This document shows positions 56,062 to 64,000 of a stretch of DNA of 64,000 nucleotides, one piece after another (position 1 is the first letter of the stretch; the number at the start of each line of letters is the position of its first letter). Source of the stretch: Neoarius graeffei (taxonomy: Eukaryota > Chordata > Actinopteri > Siluriformes > Ariidae); contig NC_083570.1 of NCBI RefSeq assembly GCF_027579695.1, positions 96,165,463-96,229,462 of the forward strand. The letters run 5' to 3'. Below the pieces are notes generated by a model. It was given only the letters and a program-made list of their open reading frames with translations. It searched no databases and had not been told where the DNA came from. The translations under genes and the position numbers were made by a program.

Positions 56062-57670
56062 CAGTGGTGCTTGAAAGTTTGTGAACCCTTTAGAATTTTC
56101 TATATTTCTGCATAAATATGACCTAAAACATCATCAGATTTTCACACAAGTCCTAAAAGTAGATAAAGAGAACCCAGTTAAACAAATGAGACAAAAATAT
56201 TATACTTGGTCATTTATTTATTGAGGAAAATGATCCAATATTCCATATCTGTGAGTGGCAAAAGTATGTGAACCTTTGCTTTCAGTATCTGGTGTGACCC
56301 CCTTGTGCAGCAATAACTGCAACTAAATGTTTCCGGTAACTGTTGATCAGTCCTGCACACCGGCTTAGAGGAATTTTAGCCCATTCCTCCGTACAGAACA
56401 GCTTCAACTCTGGGATGTTGGTGGGTTTCCTCACATGAACTGCTCGCTTCAGGTCCTTCCACAACATTTCAATTGGATTAAGGTCAGGACTTTAACTTGG
56501 CCATTCCAAAACATTAACTTTATTCTTCTTTAACCATTCTTTGGTAGAATGACTTGTGTGCTTAGGGTCGTTGTTTTGCTGCATGACCCACCTTCTCTTG
56601 AGATTCAGTTCATGGACAGATGTCCTGACATTTTCCTTTAGAATTCGCTGGTATAATTCAGAATTCATTGTTCCATCAATGATGGGAAGCCGTCCTGGCC
56701 CAGATGCAGCAAAACAGGCCCAAACCATGATACTACCACCACCATGTTTCACAGTTGAGATAAGGTTCTTATGCTGGAATGCAGTCTTTTCCTTCTCCAA
56801 ACATAACGCTTCTCATTTAAACCAAAAAGTTCTATTTTGGTCTCATCCGTCCACAAAACATTTTTCCAATAGCCTTCTGGCTTGTCCACGTGATCTTTAG
56901 CAAACTGCAGATGAGCAGCAATGTTCTTTTTGGAGAGCAGTGGCTTTCTCCTTGCAACCCTGCCATGCACACCATTGTTGTTCAGTGTTCTCCTGATGGT
57001 AGACTCATGAACATTAACATTAGCCAATGTGAGAGATGCCTTCAGTTGCTTAGAAGTTACCCTGGGGTCCTTAATGACCTTGCTGACTATTACACGCCTT
57101 GCTCTTGGAGTGATCTTTGTTGGTCAACCACTCCTGGGGAGGGTAACAATGGTGTTGAATTTCCTCCATTTGTATACAATCTGTCTGACTGTGGATTGGT
57201 GGAGTCCAAACTCTTTAGAGATGGTTCTGTAACCTTTTCCAGCCTGATGAGCAACAGCAATGCCTTTTCTGAGGTCCTCAGAAATCTCCTTTGTTCGTGC
57301 CATGATACACTTCCACAAACATGTGTTGTGAAGATCAGACTTTGATAGATCCCTGTTCTTTAAATAAAACAGGGTGCCCAGTCACACCTGATTGTCATCC
57401 CATTGATTGGAAACACCTAACTCTAATTTCACCTTCAAATTAACTGCTAATCCTAGAGGTTCACATACTTTTGCCACTCACAGATATGTAATATTGGATC
57501 ATTTTCCTCAATAAATAAATGACCAAGTATAATATTTTTGTCTCCTTTGTTTAACTGGGTTCTCTTTATCTACTTTTAGGACGTGTGTGAAAATCTGATG
57601 ATGTTTTAGGTCATATTTATGCAGAAATATAGAAAATTCTAAAGGGTTCACAAACTTTCAAGCACCACTG
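56062..57670 (-). mobile_element. Tc1/mariner element (inner), near full length
   Basis: 1609 bp, flanked by TA (56060-56061; 57671-57672), termini CAGTGGTGCTTGAAAGTTTG and complement, inverted repeats of about 200 bp. Same family as 38853-41399. It sits inside the outer Tc1 transposase gene. Confidence 0.96.
56282..57303 (-). pseudogene. Inner Tc1 transposase, three breaks
   Basis: From ATG 57303: MARTKEISEDLRKGI, helix-turn-helix (GLHQSTVRQIVYKWRKF). A TGA at 57124-57126 follows where the sister copy at 39.4 kb has CGA. Then come RRTLNNNGVHGRVARRKPLL, TDETKIELFGLNEKRYVW (first Asp), a frameshift near 56800, SIMVWACFAASGPGR and NNDPKHTSH (second Asp). A TAA at 56492-56494 precedes the [12 protein letters not shown] Glu motif, and the C-terminus ends at 56282. 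It has the full length of a Tc1 transposase, about 340 codons. Confidence 0.93.
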
Positions 57671-59062
57671 TATTTAGCTCCATCCATCTTCCCATCAACT
57701 CTGACCAGCTTCCCTGTCCCTGCTGAAGAAAAGCATCCCCATAGCATGATGCTGCCACCACCATGTTTCACAGTGGGGATGGTGTGTGCAGGGTGATGAG
57801 CAGTGTTAGTTTTCCACCACACATAGCGCTTTGCATTTAAGCCAAAAAGTTCAACTTTGGTCTCATCTGACCAAAGCACCTTCTTCCACATGTTTGCTGT
57901 GTCCCCTACATGGCTTCTTATGCCTGTCTTTCAACAATGGCTTTCTTCTTGCCACTCTTCCAAAAAGGCCAGATTTGTGGAGTGTACAACTTATAGTTGT
58001 CCTGTGCACAGATTCTCCCACCTGAGCTGTGGATTTCTGCAGCTCCTCCGGAGTGATCATGGGCCTCTTGGCTGCTTCTCTGACCAGTGCTCTCCTTGCT
58101 TGCTCTGTCAGTTTAGGTGGACGGCCATGTCTTGGTAGGTTTGCAGTTGTTCCATACTTTTTCCATTTTTGAATGATGGATTGAACAGTGCTTCTTGAGA
58201 TGTTCAGAGCTTGGGATTTTTTTTTATAACCTAACCCTGCTTTAAACTTCTCCAGAACTTTATCCCTGACCTGTCTGGTGAGTTCTTTGGTCTTCATGAT
58301 GCTGTTTGTTCTTCAGTGTTCTCTAACAAACCACTGAGGCCTTCACAGAACAAGTGTATTTATGCTGAGAGTAAATTACACACAGTAGGACTCTATTAAC
58401 TAATTAGATGACTTCTGAAGGCAATTGATTGCACTGGATTGTATTAAAGGTATCAGAGTACAGGGGGCTGAATACTAATGCACACCACATTTTTCAGATT
58501 TTTATTTGTTTAAAATTTTGAAGACCATTTATCATTTTTGTTTCACTTCACAATTACAGGTATGTGCTACTCTGTGTTGGTCTATCACATAAAATCTCAA
58601 TAAAAAAAAACTTTTAAGTTCGTGGTTGTAATGCGGAAAAATGTGAAAAAGTTCAAGGGGTATGAATACTTTTGCAAGGCACTGTAGATGTGAGACTATT
58701 TAAGACACTTCTGCCAGTGTAGTGAGTAACAGGTGCTGAGGGAGAACCATGTGAGGACAAACAGTGCTAATTTCTGCTGGAAAGCACCACATCTGGTGGG
58801 ATCACAGCAGGACGCAATTAATTGCAGGAATCCACCAAGAAAGTTTCAAGAAATTGTTTATCCTCTGTGTTCAAGGTGATCCTAGTATTTCCTATTTTGA
58901 GTTTGAGTTTTTTTTTTTTGTTCAAGATTCATTCCCCCTGTGTTGTATGCAGCCAGCGAGTTCGACGGTGGATTGTTGACGGTGAATTGGAATGAAGAGA
59001 AAAATAAATTCATCTGTATAAAGAACCAGCATCACTTATTTCATGGAGGGAGTTATAGGTAT

Positions 59063-59215
59063 AATGGGGCCAGTGTAATTGGCGCAAGCTGTAGTGATTT
59101 CCCAGACATAATGTGTACATACACAAATTTTATAATTCTGTATTTGACTGCTTTGTACAGTGTATAAGTGATACTGTAATGCAAAATAAAGCATGTGTTT
59201 GTTCATATTGTCAAA
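59063..59215 (+). other. Possible plus-strand transcript end
   Basis: AT-rich sequence with AATAAA at about 59185-59190 on the plus strand, followed 20-25 bp later by an A run (59213 on). It looks like a polyadenylation region, but there is no gene upstream: the BEL/Pao element and an old SINE lie there. It could be a retrocopy 3' end or chance. Confidence 0.3.
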
Positions 59216-62200
59216 AAAAAGCTAAAATGTTGGAAATTATGTGAAAGTCATGTGTCATGCACCCAGTGCTCATGACAAGCATGCAGCTATGTTTTTGTTT
59301 TTTCCTCTCTCCACATTTTATTGTGAATGGGAGGCTTTTGGGAAATGGCCTGAAAACAGTGTGGCCAAAACATAAAAACAGACTTTTCAAAATTACCAAT
59401 TTCAGTACATGGCATAATATATGAAATGGCACAATTCTAGGACAGTTAGGCCTGCAGCACCATAAACTGCCTGAAGGAGAATTTGTATTGTCACGAGAAT
59501 ACATATTCTGATTTCTTAAGACACACATTTATTCCATGTGTTTTTAAAAATGCCTTAGGCTGGTACTGCATTTATGTCTGTACTGCTCCACTTCTGCAGC
59601 AGCACACCCTTTAAGACAAAATCTAAAAATAGATTTGACCTTGTGCCAGAAAACCACAAGCTACCTGACTACCTGGGATTTAGGTTACACACACACACAC
59701 ACACACACACACACCAAGGGCCATTTCATAATCATGCATTTTCCGATCAGAATCGACCATTAAGGCAGTTCTTGCTATTAAGTTTATTCATTCAACATAT
59801 CACAATACAAATACTTAAAAATTAGGCATACTGTTATAAATAGCTGGCTGCAAATAATCAAGACATCGGACTCAACTACAACAGCACACTGACTAACCTG
59901 ACTATAAAACAATGGATTTTTCCCCCACAATTCCATATGGTGGTAAAATATATAAAAAAAGAAAATCTAAACTTATAAATGGCATAGCAAAAAAATTAGA
60001 CCTCTTATAAAAATCTATTGATAAATACAACCTTCTGATAGTTATAAACTATGTCAATTTAAATTAGCAGTTACACCGAGAATATTCTGATACTTTTCTT
60101 ATTTTTCTGTAGACATGATGCACAATATTGTGATTAATAAAACTTGAAATTCTAAGTGTACTGTTTTACCAATCGCTAGTTATGTTTGAATGACAAAAGT
60201 TCAACATTCCAATTGAAAATATAACGTTTCATATGTTCGTCACTGAATATTTACAGGTTTTAATCACAGTAGCATAAAATTAAGTAGGAAAATATGTGAA
60301 TACACAAAAAGTAAAAAATAACTTTTTTTTTTACACATATTAGTGGCATTTTAGTACAAATCAGAGAATGAAGAAAAAGTTATAATGAGAAGAGGTGGGT
60401 GTGTGAGCAACTCAAGAAATACACTGTAGAGATTGGTTTTGGAGAGACAACCATATTGCACATAATTTGAGGTTATTTTGCAAGATGTATCACATTCAAG
60501 TCTCAGAGGCCCTAATCACTGTGGGCTTTATGAAAAAAAGAAAAAAAAAAAGACTCTTTGAGGTCCGGGGTTCTGGATGTTGGAGTATATTGGAGAGAGC
60601 TAATATTGGAGTTTACCCATCTTGAGAACAAGAAAGCTATAATTCAGTGAGGCTGGAAAATGTTTCATATAATAACTGTAATTTTAATTTTATCATACCA
60701 TATTAGCTTAAATTTAGCTCATGCATGTTAATATACATATTACCTTTTCTTGCATTCGGGTTTATACTTATTATAATTTATATACACTACCAGTCAAAAG
60801 TTTGCACACAGTATGGCGAGTAGATATTTTACATTTGTCTTGAAGACATTTTGATTAAAAAAAAAAGTTAAGGTTGAAAATTGCTTCTAAGTCAAACGTA
60901 CATATTAAAGTTAGCGATTCAGATATATTTCTGAATCAAAATATATTTTAATAAGAGGTTTTTAACTGAAAAATGAGATGATGGTTTCTCCCCCAATAAG
61001 TAAGTGTTTATTTTGAACTTTGGAGAAGGAACGAGGAGCTCTAGGAACTTTAAGAAAAGCTCATGAAGCAAGTTGAGATGATGCCGAGAGTGCAAGATCA
61101 GGAACAGTGTGTAGGAATTTAAAATATAAAATGTTTTTTGATGTTAAAACTGTGTCACTATATAATTCCAAATATGCCATTTCGTTGTGTTAATTATAAA
61201 ATGTTCTCAGTGTTACTTGAAAATAATAAAGTATATAATAGTAACAATGTATGAGTCAGTGTGTCCACACTTTTGCCTGGTAGTGTACAAGTACACTTAC
61301 TTCTATAGTGATAAGCATTGATATTTCACTATGAAACATTCCTAATTGTGGTATAAAGTACAGTCTATCATAAACCTTATTTACATGTAATTTTATTTCC
61401 ACAATCACTAATGAGGAACATAATTTCATTATGGACAGCAGGTTGGTGTTTGATATATTTCTAAAAGTATCACATTTCAAAATTTCCTCCTTTTGAAGTC
61501 AATATTTACTTCTGCAATTATTTATAAAAAGCTTAACTGAAAAATAATGACTTTTTTTTTTTACTTTCTTAATTGCTTACTTGCCATATTTCCAGGTGTC
61601 TTCATAACAAAAGGTACAAAATCTCTACCCAACAACTGAAAAAGAAAAAAAAAATGAGGTATTGCAAAAAGACATTGTTTGTGGAAAAAAGTGCCTAAAT
61701 GATTTGAAAAAACAATGTATAGAAAAAGTAGTGCATATGTTCATGTTAATGAGAAAATAACCATCTAGAAAACACAGTACAAAAATCAGCGTACCATGTA
61801 TAAAACAATATCTGTTTCTCTGTGACAAAATTCTTCAAAATGCGTTCAGCTACTACACTGTTCAATCAGAACGGCAAAAACTCTTAGGGGGGAAAAAACA
61901 TGCAATAAAGCACTATCAATACACCACATGGTAATTCTCATTAGCACTACAATATTTGCACAAATTCCCTGACAAGTGAGCAATGTTACCGCTGTTACCA
62001 TCACAAGCATTATTATTCTTAAGTAATCTTATTAGATGTGTTTTTTTTTTAATCAAATGACATGAACACTAGTCTGTCCTACTTGCTTTGCACAACAGTA
62101 ATTTCAGGGAGGTCAAGACATTTATCATCTCTAAGGCTTATCTTTGGTCAGTCTGACCTGTGGAACAGGCAACACAAGAGCGTGTGCTTACTCCTTGAGA

Positions 62201-63814
62201 TCTTTAGACATACTGAGCACATCATGCGAGTATAATCCAAGATGATCATGTTAAAGTGATTGCAAGTGCCTGCAGTGAATGAAATTAATATGCATATTTA
62301 TATAGACTATTAGCAGTATGTCTGCCTCAGTGGCCAATGCAGTTCCACTTAAACATGCCAGTGATGCTCAAACAGCCTTGTAAAAACCTGCATCTTGTTA
62401 GTTTTACAGTAGGTTTGGTCTCTTGCTAGTAAGGTCTGAGTGTTTCTTGCTAGAATAGTTACTACATATGTTTATTTGTGCAACTATTTGAGCTTACGGT
62501 CTCAAAACTAGTCAATACCATATGTTTTTTTTAATTACAGTGAAATGTGCACCTTTAATAATCCTGCCGCTTTTTTCTGCCCAGTCAACTACTCTTTTAA
62601 AGTGTAGTTCTGTCCATGTCCTAAATGCAATCCATCACAACAAAAAAGGCAAGGTCTCAACAGTAGTATGATAAAAGTAAAACAGAAATTTAGAGTCAAG
62701 TCACTCTAAACACCTATATTGAGAAGTCTAAAGCATTCAAGTTTTCATGCACACCAAATTAAGACATTCATTAAATTAAAACTTCATTAATCTAAGTTAG
62801 CCGGACTGCAAATGCAGCCAACAGGCTGATAAATTACTTCCCGGTTAACATGTGTATGCAGGTTCCAGGTGATCCCCCTCTTCCTCCATGTTGAATGTCA
62901 ATGAGACAAAGAAAAATTGTCATGCTTTGGGTCAATATCAAAAATGTATGTGATGTAAAATATAGATCATAGAAATACAGATCCTATATTCCTGGTATAG
63001 ATCATTTTGTTTGGCCTAATCCAGGTTTCTAGTATTTCTTTAACCAAATAGCTTTCATTATCTATGTTCAAGTGTATTAGCTAAGTATCATAATGGCTAT
63101 ATAGTGGTGAAAGGATCAAATTTAGATTTGCCCAGATCAAGCTTGAATCTATTTCATAATAGCTAGTGTGACTGAGATATACATGTTGTGTTCACTCCTT
63201 AGTTGTAAATAAAGCCCTGTTGGCTATTATTCAACTAACACCAAAGAATATAATCAATCATTCTTGGACATGATTCAAGTGTCTATATAAGTATCTGTCC
63301 ATGATTAGCAGAGTACCAATGTGTGGCAGCCATTTATTGCTGCATGCAGTGTTCACTGTTTTTAAACTATTTTTTTTTTGCATGTGAATATTGCAGCCTC
63401 AGCAAATAAATAAATAATTGTTCATATTGCCAGTCCAAACCAAAAATCAGGATCTATATTGTATGAGAACCCTTTAAGATCTTTTGCATGTGTGATTCAA
63501 CAATAAGGAATTAGTCAGTCATTCAGTCAGTTAGGGATATTTACTATTCTTGGCCAATCTATTTGGCAGTCCGGCAAAAAACAAAAAAACAAACAAACAA
63601 AAAAACCCCACAACCCCACCCAACCAACCAAAACAAAAAAAAAACAAAAAAAAAAAAACTGAGATTACACTTTTTTTTGACATTTCCAAAAAATTAAAAA
63701 CTTAAATTAAATTTTAGACTTTAAAAATAAATCTAAATAAAAATAATGGAACAAACAAAAGGGAAAAAAAAGGAAAAGTGCATGTATGCTAGGTCAGTCA
63801 TCCTGTGTGCTGGG
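59216..63814 (-). other. Probable 3' UTR and downstream flank of the CPEB gene
   Basis: About 4.6 kb of AT-rich DNA with no reading frame of note, directly downstream of the CPEB stop codon on the minus strand. CPEB2-4 mRNAs have long 3' UTRs. TTTTTAT (cytoplasmic polyadenylation element type, minus strand) is present at 63737-63743, and several T-rich stretches lie near the stop. A (CA)n at 59687-59714 and a Tc1-type MITE are included. The true transcript end cannot be placed. Confidence 0.5.
60785..61285. mobile_element. Tc1-type MITE (501 bp)
   Basis: Termini CACTACCAGTCAAAAGTTTG and the complement of CACTACCAGGCAAAAGTGTG, flanked by TA (60783-60784; 61286-61287). No transposase. It lies inside the presumed CPEB 3' region. 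Confidence 0.9.
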
Positions 63815-64000
63815 TCAGTTCCAGCGGAAGGAGATATGGCGAGGCCGGTCTCCTCCCTCTTTCACCAAGGGCTTGTGGAACTCTCGCCCTGCACGTGAAT
63901 GTATGGCTGCCCAGCAGTATTCACAGTAGTACTGCAGACATGTGACATTAGCACAGAAGAAGGGTGCAAACTTGCCCCCACAACGTGTGCCCTGGCACTC
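63815..64000 (-). CDS. cpeb4: CPEB2/3/4-family protein, last coding exon (partial)
   Basis: The minus strand reads from the window edge to TGA at 63815-63817: 61 residues ending REFHKPLVKEGGDRPRHISF then RWN. Cysteines in CQGTRC, FFCANVTC and CEYC and two His in IHSRAGREFH form the C-terminal ZZ-type zinc-binding domain of CPEB proteins. They bind U-rich 3' UTR elements with two RRMs (upstream, outside the window) and control mRNA polyadenylation and translation in the cytoplasm, chiefly in neurons and germ cells. The FFCANVTCLQYYCEYCW text separates CPEB2-4 from CPEB1. The ending matches my memory of CPEB4 best; CPEB2 and CPEB3 are not excluded. The upstream exon boundary is not in the window. 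Confidence 0.9.
   Translation of the reverse strand, partial: ECQGTRCGGKFAPFFCANVTCLQYYCEYCWAAIHSRAGREFHKPLVKEGGDRPRHISFRWN

Larger units (their letters stand above)
55690..58297 (-). pseudogene. Outer Tc1 transposase, split
   Basis: Minus strand from ATG 58297: MKTKELTRQVRDKVLEKF, helix-turn-helix (NISRSTVQSIIQKWKKYG), GRVARRKPLL, then a small deletion with frameshift near 57890. [13 protein letters not shown] (first Asp) and [15 protein letters not shown] follow, and then the inner Tc1 interrupts. Beyond it (56034 down): [15 protein letters not shown] (second Asp) and [11 protein letters not shown] (Glu) to the stop at 55690. All three catalytic residues are recognisable but not in one frame. 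Confidence 0.93.
55472..58684 (-). mobile_element. Tc1/mariner element (outer) in the 3' LTR
   Basis: Termini CGGTGCCTTGCAAAAGTATT and its complement, flanked by TA (55470-55471; 58685-58686). Inverted repeats extend about 200 bp, including CATTTTTCCACCTTACAACC-type sequence. Without the inner Tc1 it is about 1.6 kb, normal full length. Transposase is on the minus strand. Confidence 0.95.
49115..59057 (+). mobile_element. BEL/Pao LTR retrotransposon with nested insertions, defective
   Basis: Two LTRs (49115-50027 and 55285-59057) each start TGTAACTGCTGTGG and end GTGATA or GTTATA. GGTAT lies outside both ends (49110-49114; 59058-59062), so the copy is an original insertion. Between them are gag and parts of pol with BEL/Pao similarity, disrupted by stops and frame changes. 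RNase H and integrase are deleted. Later insertions: SINE A in the 5' LTR and in gag, a hAT-like element at the gag-pol junction, and a Tc1 element inside a Tc1 element in the 3' LTR. A PBS was not recognised; GGTGGGAG before the 3' LTR may be the polypurine tract. Confidence 0.92.
55285..59057 (+). repeat. 3' LTR of the BEL/Pao element (with nested Tc1 elements)
   Basis: LTR sequence runs 55285-55469 and resumes at about 58687 to 59057. The gap is filled by the nested Tc1 pair. Homologous to the 5' LTR but with no SINE at the 49178 site. Confidence 0.92.

Noticed and set aside
56556..57345. Plus-strand frames of 67-151 codons at 56556, 56890 and 57029
   Set aside because: Antisense of the inner Tc1 transposase on the minus strand.

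Overview
The window looks like AT-rich nuclear DNA of a teleost fish, possibly an otophysan such as a catfish. The basis is the repeat content: many tRNA-headed SINEs with the V-SINE/DANA-type central domain, several Tc1/mariner families, an L1-clade LINE, a BEL/Pao LTR element, hAT and Harbinger-like MITEs, and one host exon with a vertebrate protein sequence. No bacterial, phage or CRISPR features are present. Species was not determined.

Host genes are sparse. At the right edge, on the minus strand, lies the last coding exon of a CPEB2/3/4-family RNA-binding protein (63815-64000, best match in memory CPEB4). The AT-rich DNA to its left (about 59.2-63.8 kb) is probably its long 3' UTR. In the middle, also on the minus strand, is a candidate gene I do not recognise. 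An 85-codon basic first exon (41483-41738) adjoins a CpG-rich, CCAAT-containing, possibly bidirectional promoter (41739-42240). Two more putative exons (37670-37711 and 35443-35535) are both multiples of three, and all three junctions fall in phase 1.

Layout: 0-5 kb, decayed Tc1 elements and SINEs plus a cluster of four 15-bp repeats. 5-10 kb, mostly non-repetitive DNA, then a nested SINE and an old Tc1 copy. 10.3-11.7 kb, a hAT-like element with a matching 8-bp target duplication that carries a 263-bp perfect palindrome. 12-19 kb, SINEs, two more inverted-repeat elements and an unexplained GC-richer block. 19.2-25.2 kb, an L1-clade LINE with intact ORF1 and an ORF2 broken by a SINE and frameshifts. 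25.2-30 kb, Tc1 elements, including a 1605-bp copy whose transposase is broken by one stop. 30-37 kb, a TTAA-flanked foldback element, a solo LTR and several SINEs. 37-42 kb, the candidate gene, with hAT and Tc1 insertions in its introns. 42-48 kb, a SINE cluster, an R2-type LINE fragment and MITEs. 49.1-59.1 kb, a BEL/Pao element with two LTRs in matching 5-bp target duplications, holding nested SINE, hAT-like and Tc1-in-Tc1 insertions. 59-64 kb, the CPEB 3' region.

Almost every long reading frame belongs to a mobile element. The recent history is one of repeated insertion, best shown by 17 copies of one SINE family, most with perfect 10-15-bp target duplications.
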